A DNA stretch of 64,000 nt from Planctomycetota bacterium (GTDB lineage: Bacteria > Planctomycetota > UBA8742 > UBA2392). Both the position numbers and the translations under genes were made by a program. The stretch is taken from NCBI GenBank assembly GCA_015075515.1, contig JABTUE010000003.1, forward strand, positions 372,001 through 436,000. Reading direction: 5' to 3'. The notes beneath the pieces are model-generated. The model saw nothing but the letters and a program-made list of their open reading frames with translations. It made no database searches and was not told where the DNA came from. Numbering within the stretch: the first letter of the stretch is position 1; the number at the start of each line of letters is the position of its first letter. Shown here piece by piece: positions 18,923 through 28,095 of this stretch.

Positions 18923-19687
18923 GTGAAGCTTGCCCTTGTCTCGGACATTCACTCCAACCTCGAGGCCATGCAGGCCGTTCTGGCCGACATTGAGGCCTGG
19001 GGTTGCGACAAGATCTATTGCCTGGGCGACATGATTGATTACGGGCCCAACCCGTGCGAGATCCTGGACCTGGCAATGGAGCACTTCGACCTGACGATCC
19101 TGGGCAACCACGAAGAAGCGGTCATGCTGGTGGCCGAGGATTTCAACGAGCGCGCCATGCGCAGCGTGGAATGGACGCGCGAACAGTTGAACAGCCCCGA
19201 CCTGCCCAAGGAAAAACGCCACGCCTACTGGAACTTTCTGGACTCACTGACCAAGGTGCGCAGCCACAAGCAGGGCGACCTGTTGTTCGTGCACGGCAGC
19301 CCGCGCAAGCCCACCCACGAATACGTGTTTCCCAAGGACAGCGTGGACGAGCCCAAGATCCGCAGCATGTTCGCCAAGTTCGACCGTTTCTGCTTCTGCG
19401 GGCACAGCCATATCCCCGGCATATACAGCGAAACCGGCAAGTACGGCCACCCCAAGAACCTGAACAACGGCGAACTGGACCTGCGGCGCTTCCGCAAGCT
19501 GCTGGTGAACATCGGCAGCGTGGGCCAGCCGCGCGACCACGACACCCGGGCCTGTTACGTGATCATTGACGGCAGCCGGCTGATCTTCCGGCGCGTGGAA
19601 TACGACGTGCAGAAAACCGTGGACAAAATGCGCGCGATTCCGCGTCTGCCCAGCATGCTGGCCGACCGCCTGCTGCTGGGCAAATAG
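18923..19687 (+). CDS. Calcineurin-like metallophosphoesterase
   Basis: 254 residues with all metal-binding blocks of the family in order: SDIHSN at the N-terminus, GDMIDYGPNP, LGNHE, VHGSPR and FCGHSHIPG. Resembles YfcE/MJ0936-type phosphodiesterases; substrate not predictable. GTG at 18923 is preferred since AAAGG lies 7 nt upstream and the protein then begins at the first beta strand; another GTG at 18884 would add 13 residues. Convergent with the next gene, 8 nt apart. Confidence 0.88.
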   Translation: MKLALVSDIHSNLEAMQAVLADIEAWGCDKIYCLGDMIDYGPNPCEILDLAMEHFDLTILGNHEEAVMLVAEDFNERAMRSVEWTREQLNSPDLPKEKRHAYWNFLDSLTKVRSHKQGDLLFVHGSPRKPTHEYVFPKDSVDEPKIRSMFAKFDRFCFCGHSHIPGIYSETGKYGHPKNLNNGELDLRRFRKLLVNIGSVGQPRDHDTRACYVIIDGSRLIFRRVEYDVQKTVDKMRAIPRLPSMLADRLLLGK

Positions 19688-19695
19688 CCCGCGCC

Positions 19696-21339
19696 CTATC
19701 GCCAGGCCCGCGCCCGTCGCGCAAGCAGCGCCAGCGCGCACAGCAGCGCCGCCAGCCACGCCACCCAAGCCGTGCCCTCGCCGGTTGAGCAGCCGCCCTC
19801 GCCCGGCGCCTCCAGCAGCGGGCCGTCATTGCCGCCGCCGCCCCCGACGTCCTTGACCTGAACCTGCACCAGTTTGCTGTCGAAGTTGCCGTTGCCGTCT
19901 TCAACAATCAGCTCAAACGTGAACGTCTGGTCAAACGGCACCTGCGGCGCCGTGAACGTGGCGCTGGCCGATGTGGCGTTGGCCAGCGTCACCACCGTGC
20001 TGCCGCCGGCCTGGCGCCAGGTGAAGCGCAGCACGTCCGTGGCGTCGGGGTCAAAACTGCCGGTGCCGTTGAGAGTCACCAGCGTGCCCTCGTTGACGCT
20101 CTGGTTCAGGCCGGCGTTGGCCACCGGCGCCGAGCCGGTGCCGCCGGTGTAGCGCAGCCGGTACAGCACGGTTTCGGTCAGGATGTACAGGTGGCCGTCG
20201 GGCCCGAACTGCACGCCGCGCACGGCGCTGGGCAGGTCGGTCACCATCGGCCACATCGCCACGGCCGCGCGTTCGCTGCCGCCGGTCAGAATCACGCGAA
20301 CCACCATGGCGCCGGTCTTGGGCCCGATCACCGGAAACGATACGTTGCCCACGGTGGTTTCGCGCCCAAGGTACACGCAGGCCGTGCGGTGACCGATGGC
20401 CGGAAACGCCGTGGCCGAAGGCGGGTAGAACGCCACGCCACCGGGCTCAAAGTTGCCCGGCAGAACCCAGGCCGGGTCTGTCATACCGGCCACACCGCGC
20501 GCGCCGCTGGCGCCGGCGGTATCCCAGCCGTAGTTGCCGCCCGACAACACAACGTTCAGTTCGTCGGCGCCGGGGCCGGCGGGGTTGCCGCTGTCGGTGC
20601 AGAACAGTTCGCCGGTGCCGGGGTTGAACGCCAGACCGCGCGGGTTGCGAAACCCGCGCGCGAACATCGGGTTCAGGCTGATCGGATTGTTCAGCGGCGG
20701 CTGGCCGATCTGCGGCCCGCCGCGGATCACGCGCAATACCTTGCCGCGCCGGTCGGCGGTGTCCTGGGCCTGGGCGCCGCCCAATGGCACCGACGTGCTG
20801 GCATCACCCACGCCCACGCACAGGTTGCCGTCGGGGCCGATCGCCAGACTGCCGCCGAAGTTCACGCCGTTGGCGCCCATCGCCACCGGGTTGATCACGG
20901 TGGTTTCGCTGAGCGCCAGCGCCGTACCCAGACTCGATACGTTTTCCGTGTAACGCACCACCGTCAGCGAACCCGACGGGTTCGCCGAATAACACACGTA
21001 TACATAGCGGTTGGTGGCGTCGCCCGGCGCCAGCGGAAACAACGGGTCAAGCACAATGCCGTGCATGCCGTTGTCGTCCGAGGCCGGCGGTGTGTAGTTG
21101 GACACGGTGGCAAATGTGGTCAGCACCGCCGGGGTCTGGGTGGTGTCCAGACAGAACACCCGGCCGAACGAGCCGTCGTTGGCGGTAAAGAACACCCGGC
21201 CGTCAGGGCCTATCGCCAGGCCACGCCCGCCGGGCACGGGGTTCTGCAATGTGTCCAGTGTGAAGCCGCCCGCCACGCTGGGCTGGGCGTGGGCCAGCGG
21301 GGCAAGGCCAAGCACCGCCAGCAGCAACAGTGTCCGCAT
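19696..21339 (-). CDS. Secreted glucose/sorbosone dehydrogenase-like propeller with PKD-like and C-terminal sorting tail
   Basis: 547 residues: signal peptide (MRTLLLLAVLGLAPLAHAQ), then a six-bladed propeller of the soluble quinoprotein dehydrogenase family (GRGLAIGPDGRVFFTAND, RGFRNPRGLAFNPGTGELF, GGNYGWD), a PKD/Ig-like domain from about 405 (NAGLNQSVNEGTLVTLNGTG) and a Gly-rich linker. The end is a tripartite tail: GEGGC, a hydrophobic segment, then basic LARRARAWR. The tail resembles MYXO-/Synerg-CTERM protein-sorting signals with a key Cys. Start at 21339 places the signal peptide first; the ribosome site is weak. Confidence 0.82.
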   Translation of the reverse strand: MRTLLLLAVLGLAPLAHAQPSVAGGFTLDTLQNPVPGGRGLAIGPDGRVFFTANDGSFGRVFCLDTTQTPAVLTTFATVSNYTPPASDDNGMHGIVLDPLFPLAPGDATNRYVYVCYSANPSGSLTVVRYTENVSSLGTALALSETTVINPVAMGANGVNFGGSLAIGPDGNLCVGVGDASTSVPLGGAQAQDTADRRGKVLRVIRGGPQIGQPPLNNPISLNPMFARGFRNPRGLAFNPGTGELFCTDSGNPAGPGADELNVVLSGGNYGWDTAGASGARGVAGMTDPAWVLPGNFEPGGVAFYPPSATAFPAIGHRTACVYLGRETTVGNVSFPVIGPKTGAMVVRVILTGGSERAAVAMWPMVTDLPSAVRGVQFGPDGHLYILTETVLYRLRYTGGTGSAPVANAGLNQSVNEGTLVTLNGTGSFDPDATDVLRFTWRQAGGSTVVTLANATSASATFTAPQVPFDQTFTFELIVEDGNGNFDSKLVQVQVKDVGGGGGNDGPLLEAPGEGGCSTGEGTAWVAWLAALLCALALLARRARAWR

Positions 21340-21419
21340 GAATGTTCTTTCGGGGTTGGCGTCGGGGCAAGCGGCCATGTTCCTACAAAGCGTGGTCGGG
21401 CGCAAGCACAGGCGCCGTT

Positions 21420-23438
21420 TCAGTTGATCAGTTTGGCGCCGCGCCGCGACAGAAACACGGCAAAGGGACGGCCGACGAACAGCTTGCGCTCGACATAGGG
21501 CACCATCTGCACCTGGATCGTTTCCACCTCGGAAAGCACGATGCGCGCCACGCCGCCGCCCTCGGTGTAGAAATCTACGGCGCCGCGGCCCTCCTGGCGC
21601 GCGTGGTTCCGCAGCGCCTCCACGGCCTGGGCCACCAGGTCAGCGTCAGCGGCGTTGTCTTCGCGTTCGTGGCGGTACAGCATGGCCACACGCTGAAGCT
21701 TCTGCAGGGCGCTCAGGCCCTCACCGCGCCCGGCCCCGGCCAGAAGCATCGCCAGTTCCTGGCCCGCGTCGTCCAGGCCGCCGGCGACCTGGGTTCCGTC
21801 CTTCAGCCGCACAATCGCGCGAATCCAGGCCCGGGCGTCCTTGCTGCCAGGCGAGTTGTCGCCCAGCACGAAATACTGTTCGGCGCCCAGCTTCACGCCC
21901 AGCGGTCTTTCGCGCGCGGCGTTGGGTTCGGGCAGGACGCGGCCCACGTAGTACACGTCGCGTTCAATCCCCGTCACGCGCACCACCGCGCCGGCGGTTT
22001 CGCCGCCGCGCAGCTCCACGCGCGCCTTGCGGCCCGCCGGCGGCTCGGCCTGCGCGATCTTCACCGCCTCGGGGCCTGACAGTTCCAGCCGCTTCTGCGC
22101 GTCACGCGCCCGCAGCGCCGCCAGCAGCGGCGTGCCGGTTTCGGCGACAAAGCGCGCCGGGCCGACTTCAGCCTCGACCACGCCGTCGGCAAAGGCCAGA
22201 GTCACGTCCACGGACTTGCCGGCCACAAGCTCCAGCGCGCCCAGCACGTCACGCCCCAGCACGGTTTCCGGCGCGCCCTCGGCGGCATGCACCAGCGTGG
22301 TGTTGCCCGCGCCCGGCCGCAGCCGCAGGGTGAAACTTTCGCTGTCGCGCACCAGCGCAAGCGACAGTTCGCCTTCTTCGTCCAGTTCGACACGCAGGCG
22401 CACGCGCAGGTCGCCGCACACGTTGCGCCCGAAGTTTTCCTTCGGCGTTTCGGTGTCGCCAAAGCTGGCATCGTGGTCCACCACGTTGCCCGGCGCTTCG
22501 CCGCTGCCGCGCGGGTAAATCGCCGCGCCGCGTTTGCCCAGGCGGATCGCGCCCTGGCTGAACTCGGCCTCGCCCTGGCGCAGAAAGTTGGCCACCCATT
22601 CGCGGTTGCCGGAAAGGCCCTGCAACAGCGGCAGCCACAACACGTCGCGGGCCAGACCGTCCTTGGCCAGCAGTTCAATCGGCGCGCCCTCGTGGCGCCG
22701 CACGTACACGTCGCCGCCGGCGATCAGCAGTTCTTCTCCGGGGTAGCCGATCAGGCGCTTGACGTAAGGGTCGCTGCGCCGCAGCGGGTACCGGAACACC
22801 GTGGGCTCCCAGCGCACGGGGTCGCGGAACTCGTAGCACATCTTGTCCACAAACACGCGATCGCCCCACTGCGGGTGGCCGCTGAGTGTGGGCGCCATGC
22901 TGCCCGACGGAATACGAAAGGCCTCAAGCCCGAAGTGCCACACCAGCAGCACCACCACCAGCGCCGCCGCCAGGCTTTCCACCTGGTCAAACAGCGCGTT
23001 CAGCGGCTTGCGCCGCGCGCCGGGCGGGCGCAGGTCGCGGCCCTTGAGCTGCGGCTTGTCCAGCATGCCGCGCAGGGCAAACGCCGCGGCAATCCCCAGC
23101 CCGCCGGCCAGGCTGGCCAGGGCACTGGCGTTGTGCATGGCCGCGGCCACCAGCGACACGCCCACCAGCGCCACAAACAGGCCTCCGCGCAGCAGCACCG
23201 GGGCCTTTGCCCGCAGACGTGAAAACACAAACCATGCCGCGCCTGCCGCCGGCACCAGCGCGCACAATGCCGGCAGCCGCAACCATGCGCCCTCCAGCCG
23301 CGGGGTGTCAAACAGCGCGACCACGGCCGCCACCAGCGTGGCCGCCGCCAGAACATTGCCGACCGCCGCGCGGATCGGCGCGCCCAACCGGTAATAGCCC
23401 TTGCGCGGGGCCTGCATGGCCGCGGGGTCGTCGCCCAT
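21420..23438 (-). CDS. lepB: Signal peptidase I, very large
   Basis: Membrane serine peptidase that removes Sec signal peptides. The Ser-Lys dyad is present: FRIPSGSMAPTL with catalytic Ser180 and VKRLIGYPGE with Lys227. The later box is YFVLGDNSPGSKDARAW (Asp527). Several TMs precede the catalytic part (~15-165). At 672 residues it is more than twice the usual size. About 300 residues separate Lys227 from the GDN box, against about 130 in E. coli, and this stretch includes a beta-rich domain. A further ~100 residues follow the GDN box. Start at 23438 (MGDDP) is chosen over an upstream extension that would overlap the peroxiredoxin gene. Confidence 0.85.
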   Translation of the reverse strand: MGDDPAAMQAPRKGYYRLGAPIRAAVGNVLAAATLVAAVVALFDTPRLEGAWLRLPALCALVPAAGAAWFVFSRLRAKAPVLLRGGLFVALVGVSLVAAAMHNASALASLAGGLGIAAAFALRGMLDKPQLKGRDLRPPGARRKPLNALFDQVESLAAALVVVLLVWHFGLEAFRIPSGSMAPTLSGHPQWGDRVFVDKMCYEFRDPVRWEPTVFRYPLRRSDPYVKRLIGYPGEELLIAGGDVYVRRHEGAPIELLAKDGLARDVLWLPLLQGLSGNREWVANFLRQGEAEFSQGAIRLGKRGAAIYPRGSGEAPGNVVDHDASFGDTETPKENFGRNVCGDLRVRLRVELDEEGELSLALVRDSESFTLRLRPGAGNTTLVHAAEGAPETVLGRDVLGALELVAGKSVDVTLAFADGVVEAEVGPARFVAETGTPLLAALRARDAQKRLELSGPEAVKIAQAEPPAGRKARVELRGGETAGAVVRVTGIERDVYYVGRVLPEPNAARERPLGVKLGAEQYFVLGDNSPGSKDARAWIRAIVRLKDGTQVAGGLDDAGQELAMLLAGAGRGEGLSALQKLQRVAMLYRHEREDNAADADLVAQAVEALRNHARQEGRGAVDFYTEGGGVARIVLSEVETIQVQMVPYVERKLFVGRPFAVFLSRRGAKLIN

Positions 23439-23494
23439 GTTCCGAAAACTATAGTGCGCCGCGCAAACCCACAAGCCACATGCCCGGAGACACC

Positions 23495-23962
23495 ATGCCA
23501 GAACCCGGAGACAAGGCACCAGACTTCAACCTGACCGACCAGGACAACAAGCCCCACAAACTGGCCGATTATCGCGGCCAGTGGGTTGTGCTGTTCGCCT
23601 ACCCGCGCGCCAACACCCCCGGCTGCACGCGCGAGGCAATCGCCTTTTCCGGCCTTGCGGCAAAGTTCCAAAAGGCCGGGGCGGCGGTTCTGGGCATCAG
23701 CCCGGATTCCTGCACGGCCCAGAAGAAGTTTGAACAGCAGCACAAGCTGAAAGTGCCGCTGCTGTCCGACGCCGACAAGTCAGTCACCACGCGCTGGGGC
23801 ATCTACGGCGACAAGGTGATGTACGGCAAAAAGGTCAAGGGCATCATCCGCAGCACATACCTGATTGATCCCGAGGGCGTGATCCGCAAGACCTGGACCA
23901 AAGTCAAGGTTGACGGCCACGCCGAGAAAGTGCTGGAAGCATTGAAGGAACTGCGGGGTTGA
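23495..23962 (+). CDS. bcp: Thiol peroxidase, BCP/PrxQ type
   Basis: 155 residues. Peroxidatic Cys44 in YPRANTPGCT. The resolving Cys found five residues later in E. coli BCP is absent (TREAIA follows); another Cys at 73 (SPDSC) could serve, or the enzyme is 1-Cys. ATG at 23495 is favoured by GGAG 5 nt upstream over ATG 23480. Divergent from lepB, 56 nt apart. Reduces H2O2 and organic hydroperoxides using thioredoxin-type donors. Confidence 0.92.
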   Translation: MPEPGDKAPDFNLTDQDNKPHKLADYRGQWVVLFAYPRANTPGCTREAIAFSGLAAKFQKAGAAVLGISPDSCTAQKKFEQQHKLKVPLLSDADKSVTTRWGIYGDKVMYGKKVKGIIRSTYLIDPEGVIRKTWTKVKVDGHAEKVLEALKELRG

Positions 23963-23980
23963 ACGCCGGCGGAAAACACA

Positions 23981-24004
23981 AGGGCCCCCGCGCGCGGGGG
24001 CCCT
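23981..24004. terminator. Bidirectional terminator
   Basis: A perfect 24-nt palindrome (12-nt half AGGGCCCCCGCG) between convergent genes; TTGTGTTTT follows on the minus strand and CTTT on the plus strand. Confidence 0.8.
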
Positions 24005-24020
24005 TTGGCGTTGGCCGCAG

Positions 24021-25001
24021 TTACTTCCAGTTGCTGTAGTCGTAATCCTCGACAAAGTTCTTGAACGCGTCCGCGGCATAGGTGTGAAAGCGCGCCGTTT
24101 CGCCGAACGACACGCGCATTTCCGTGGTCAGCTTCTTGGATTCCCAGTCTTCGTATTCGGTCCAGAAGTTGAGCACAATGAACGTGCTGCCCTTTTCACT
24201 GTGGAACCAGAAGGCCGCGTTGTTGCCGTAGCGGCTGATCAGGATCGTGGGCCGGCCTTCGCCGTTGTTGATGATGCTGCGCAAACGCTGGCACAGCAGG
24301 TCATAGGGATCCGCGCCCTCCTTCACGCCGACCAGCAGATCCAGCCCGCTGGTTTCGTGCTGTTGCAGAAATTCCTTCAGCTTGGCCACGTCGCCCTTGT
24401 TGATGGCGTCAATCAGGGTCTTGACCTTGGGCGAGCCGTAGTCGCGCTGGTATTCGTCAGGGCCGTAGTTGGAAAGGTACCAGTTCTGGGGGCCCTTTTC
24501 GTTCTTGCCGTCCTTGCCCTGGATCTGAAGACCCTGGCGCGATACGCGCACCATGTGCGTGCCCAGCGGGCTTTGGCACATCACCACCGCGTAGTGCCCC
24601 ACCGTGCCCTGGTTCAGCACCGTCAGGCCTTCGTCCTTGTACGAAGCCAGCACCTTGGCCACGTGCTGAAGGTTCGTCATGTTGTCCGAACCCAGGGCGT
24701 AGCTCTTTTCGTCGGCGGTGCGGCGCCCGTCGTCGTTCATGCAGGCCTTGAGATCAGCCAGCTTCTTGTCCTTGGCGGCCTTGATGGCGCGGGTGACGAC
24801 CTCCAGCGGCGTCTTGTGGCCCTCGTCGGTGCCTTCAACAATCTTGAGGTCCTTGGGCGTGGGCAGCTTGCGATCCTGGATCAGCAGTGCCCCGTCGCGG
24901 CCCGTGTCCGTGCCGGGCGCCTTGTCGGCCTGAATCAGCGAGGCCGCGCCGAACACAGACGTCATGGCAGCGACACACGCCAGCAGCGTGAACTTTCGCA
25001 T
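24021..25001 (-). CDS. Secreted protein of unknown function
   Basis: 326 residues with a clear signal peptide (MRKFTLLACVAAMTSVFGAA). AAAGGGGA precedes the ATG at 25001. The mature part alternates Lys/Asp-rich helices with a C-terminal alpha/beta part (GRPTILISRYGNNAAFWFHSEKG, TFIVLNFWTEYEDW). It has repeated short stretches that look like two DUF4878/NTF2-like modules (VVTRAIKAAKDKKLADLKAC and LIDAINKGDVAKLKEFL). I cannot name a family. Confidence 0.7.
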   Translation of the reverse strand: MRKFTLLACVAAMTSVFGAASLIQADKAPGTDTGRDGALLIQDRKLPTPKDLKIVEGTDEGHKTPLEVVTRAIKAAKDKKLADLKACMNDDGRRTADEKSYALGSDNMTNLQHVAKVLASYKDEGLTVLNQGTVGHYAVVMCQSPLGTHMVRVSRQGLQIQGKDGKNEKGPQNWYLSNYGPDEYQRDYGSPKVKTLIDAINKGDVAKLKEFLQQHETSGLDLLVGVKEGADPYDLLCQRLRSIINNGEGRPTILISRYGNNAAFWFHSEKGSTFIVLNFWTEYEDWESKKLTTEMRVSFGETARFHTYAADAFKNFVEDYDYSNWK

Positions 25002-25165
25002 CGAAATCCCCTTTGTTCCGGTAAGTTGGCCCAAACCCTGCGTGAGCCCAACCAGCATAGGTCTGCCGCAAGGGCCGTCAATTTGGCGGCCGGCCCAAAT
25101 CCGGCCCCGCGTGCCGTTGCAACGCGGAATGACGCGGCTAAGTTGCCCGCTTTGCGGGAGAACCC

Positions 25166-26323
25166 ATGGACTTTGCCCTGACCGAAGAACAGCAGATGCT
25201 GCAGCAGGCCGCCGCGGAGTTCTGTCGCGCCGAAGTTGAACCTGTGGCCATCCGGCTGGAAAGCAGCCACGAGTTCCCCATGGAACTGACCCGGCGCATG
25301 GCCGAACTGGGCTTCATGGGGCTGGTGATCCCGCAGGAATACGGCGGCGCCGGCGCGGATTACCTGGCCTATCTGCTGGTCGAGGGCGAAATCGCCAAAT
25401 CCAGCATCAGCCTGAGCATGACACTGGGCGCCCAGAACAGCCTGGTGGCGCTGCCGATTCTGAACTTTGCCACCGAGGCCCAGAAGAAGCAGTGGCTGCC
25501 GCCGCTGGCAAGCGGCGAGAAGCTGGGCTCGTTTGCGCTGACGGAACCCGGCGCCGGCAGCGACCCCGCGGGCATGCGCACCACCGCCGTGCGCAAAGGC
25601 GACAAGTGGGTTCTCAATGGCACCAAGCTTTACATCACCAACGGCGCCGTGGCCGAGTACCTGATTGTCTGGGCCAGAACCGGCCAAAAGCCCGACGGCA
25701 AGCCGCTGATCAGCGCCTTTCTGGTGGACAAGACCGTCAGCCCGTTCAAGGTCGGCACGATCGAGCACAAGATGGGCGTGCACGCCAGCCCCACAACCGA
25801 ACTGATCTTCGAAGACTGCGAAGTTCCGGCCGAAAACCTGCTGGGCAAAGAGGGCGACGGCTTCAAGGTCGCGCTGATTACCCTGAACACGGGCCGTTGC
25901 AGCGTGGCCACCCAGTGCCTGGGTCTTGCCGAGGCCGCCTATCTGCGCGCCAAGAAATTTGCCGCCGAGCGCGAACAGTTCGGCCAGAAAATCTGGGAGT
26001 TCCAGGGCGTGGGCTTCAAGCTGGCCGACATGATCACTGAATTGAACGCCGCCAAAGGGCTGGTGTGGCAGGCGGTGTGGCTGAAGGAACAGTACGGCCT
26101 GAGCGACCCGCGCTTCATCAGCATGGCCGCGCAGGCCAAACTGTATGCCTCCGAAATGGCCGAGCGTGTGACCAGCCACGCGATCCAGATCCACGGCGGC
26201 TACGGCTACATGCGCGAGTACCGCGTCGAGGAATTCTTCCGCGCCGCGCGCCTGATGACGATTGTGGAAGGCACCAGCGAAATCCAGCGCCTGACCATCA
26301 GCCGCTGGGAGATGAAGGCCTGA
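25166..26323 (+). CDS. Acyl-CoA dehydrogenase
   Basis: 385 residues, FAD-dependent, first step of beta-oxidation or amino-acid catabolism. Motifs: [11 protein letters not shown] and [13 protein letters not shown] (FAD/substrate binding), [16 protein letters not shown] and [10 protein letters not shown] with catalytic Glu368 (short-/medium-chain type position). Good GGGAG ribosome site. Chain length preference cannot be told. Its last 26 nt overlap the convergent GNAT gene. Confidence 0.95.
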   Translation: MDFALTEEQQMLQQAAAEFCRAEVEPVAIRLESSHEFPMELTRRMAELGFMGLVIPQEYGGAGADYLAYLLVEGEIAKSSISLSMTLGAQNSLVALPILNFATEAQKKQWLPPLASGEKLGSFALTEPGAGSDPAGMRTTAVRKGDKWVLNGTKLYITNGAVAEYLIVWARTGQKPDGKPLISAFLVDKTVSPFKVGTIEHKMGVHASPTTELIFEDCEVPAENLLGKEGDGFKVALITLNTGRCSVATQCLGLAEAAYLRAKKFAAEREQFGQKIWEFQGVGFKLADMITELNAAKGLVWQAVWLKEQYGLSDPRFISMAAQAKLYASEMAERVTSHAIQIHGGYGYMREYRVEEFFRAARLMTIVEGTSEIQRLTISRWEMKA

Positions 26324-27128
26324 CCAGAGTCACGACCGCACCTTCCGTTGCAACCTCGGCCGGCACATCGTCAAACAGGATCGAGACCTGAAACTCCTCG
26401 CCCATGCCCGCGGGCAGGGTGTTGAAGTCCACGATCACGGCGTCGGCTGTCTCGCCCGTGGGGCTTTGCAGTGTGGCCATGCGGCCGATCCAGGCCTTGG
26501 CGCCCGCGGTGCCGCACAGGGCGCAGGCCGGGCTGCTGCCGGTCATGGCCACGCCGCGCGCAAGGCGATGCACGGTGCTGGCGATCAGCAGAACTTCACC
26601 CCCGGGCGGCTTGGGCCGCACCCACACAATCATCTCGCCCAGCCTTGGGTGATGTTCGACTTCACGGCGCGAAAAGCCCAGCCGTTGCAGCATGTGCTGG
26701 CTGATGCTGTTGGCCGTCTGGGTGCGGGCGTAGACGGCCGTTACGCCGGGCTGCCCGAAGCACCAGGCGCACAGGGCTTCCACTGCCTCGCTGGCGTAGC
26801 CCTTGCGGCGGAAGGGCCCGGCAATCTCGTAACCGGTCTCGACCCGGCCGCGTGCATCCGGCGGGCCTTTAAGGTTGATGCCGCCGACCAGCGCCCGCGG
26901 CTGGGGCAGCAGAATCAGGCGCCCCAGCCAGGACAGGTCGGCCGGCTGTCGGTTCAGGTGCGCGATCTGTTCCGGCAACTGGTACTCGCGCACGCCTTCA
27001 CTGGGCCAATCTGCCGGGATCACCGCATCAAGCATCGCGCCAACGCCGGCCCTGTCGCCGGCCTGCGCGGCCCGCAGCAGCGGCAAATCAAACGGCACCA
27101 GAATCAGTCGTGGCGTTTCGATGTTCAC
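26298..27128 (-). CDS. GNAT N-acetyltransferase with extra C-terminal domain
   Basis: 276 residues from GTG 27128. Residues 1-~165 are a RimJ/RimL-type acetyltransferase (IETPRLILVPFD, GYEIAGPFRRKGYASEAVEALC, TANSISQHMLQRLGF). The ~110-residue remainder contains CALCGTAGAKAW and a beta-rich end and is not part of the standard fold. An upstream ATG at 27227 would fall in the promoter of the divergent hydrolase, so GTG is preferred, though no clear ribosome site is seen. Confidence 0.75.
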   Translation of the reverse strand: MNIETPRLILVPFDLPLLRAAQAGDRAGVGAMLDAVIPADWPSEGVREYQLPEQIAHLNRQPADLSWLGRLILLPQPRALVGGINLKGPPDARGRVETGYEIAGPFRRKGYASEAVEALCAWCFGQPGVTAVYARTQTANSISQHMLQRLGFSRREVEHHPRLGEMIVWVRPKPPGGEVLLIASTVHRLARGVAMTGSSPACALCGTAGAKAWIGRMATLQSPTGETADAVIVDFNTLPAGMGEEFQVSILFDDVPAEVATEGAVVTLVRPSSPSG

Positions 27129-27236
27129 AAGTGCATTGTCACTTGCCCGCGGTGTGGCGCCACTTCCGCGTTTTGCGGAATCGGGTTGGCCCCGGGCCTG
27201 TTTGATTGCTTGAATCTCGACAACCAAGGAGACCCC

Positions 27237-28085
27237 ATGCGTATCGCCCTCGTGCTTTCGGCACTAACCGTTGCCCTTGCCGCCACGGCGGCCTTTGGGC
27301 TTGCCCGCGCGGCTTCAACACCCGTAAAAGCCCAGGAAGAAGCCCAGGTTGTCGCCGCTATCAAAACCACCGAACTGACCTACAAGATCGGCGACGATGA
27401 ATTTTCCGGCTTTGTGGCCGCACCCGATGCCGCCAACCCCGACAAGGCCAAATACCCCGGCGTGCTGATCGTCCACAACTGGATGGGCGAAAAAGAATTT
27501 GAGCGTGCCAAGGCCAAGTCTCTGGCCATGCGCGGTTTTGTGGCCTTTGCCTGCGACATGTACGGCAAGGGCGTGCGCCCCAAAAACACCGACGAGGCCC
27601 GGGCCGAAGCCGGCAAGCTGTACGGCAACCCCGAACTGCTGCGCCAGCGGATCACGGCGGCGCTCAAGGTTCTCAAGGAACAGCCCAACGTGGACGGCTC
27701 GCGCTGCGCGGCCATGGGCTACTGCTTTGGCGGCAGCGTGTGCCTGGAACTGGCCCGCAGCGGCGCCGAAGTCGCGGGCGTAATCAGCCTGCACGGCGGT
27801 CTGGGCACGCAGAAGCCCGCCACGGCGGAAACGCTCAAGGCCAAAATTCTGGTGCTGCACGGCGCCGACGACCCGTTTGTGCCCCAGAAGGACATTGACG
27901 CCTTCCACAAGGAAATGCGCGACGCCAAAGCCGACTGGCACATGGTGTACTTCGGCAACAGCGTGCACAGCTTCACCGAACCCGCCGCGGGCAACGACAA
28001 CAGCAAGGGCGCGGCCTATAACGCCAAGGCCGACGCGCGAAGCTGGGAGATGCTGAAAGACTTCCTGTCCGAACTGGCCAGGTAA
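27237..28085 (+). CDS. Exported dienelactone hydrolase family protein
   Basis: 282 residues with a signal peptide (to about ARAA). Alpha/beta hydrolase with the DLH triad: Cys163 in GYCFGG, Asp211/212 in GADDPFVP, and His244 in SVHSF. The lid region MYGKGVRPKN is typical. AAGGAGA precedes the ATG by 5 nt. Periplasmic location is unusual for the catabolic enzyme, so the natural ester is unknown. Confidence 0.9.
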   Translation: MRIALVLSALTVALAATAAFGLARAASTPVKAQEEAQVVAAIKTTELTYKIGDDEFSGFVAAPDAANPDKAKYPGVLIVHNWMGEKEFERAKAKSLAMRGFVAFACDMYGKGVRPKNTDEARAEAGKLYGNPELLRQRITAALKVLKEQPNVDGSRCAAMGYCFGGSVCLELARSGAEVAGVISLHGGLGTQKPATAETLKAKILVLHGADDPFVPQKDIDAFHKEMRDAKADWHMVYFGNSVHSFTEPAAGNDNSKGAAYNAKADARSWEMLKDFLSELAR

Positions 28086-28095
28086 CTTTACGGCT

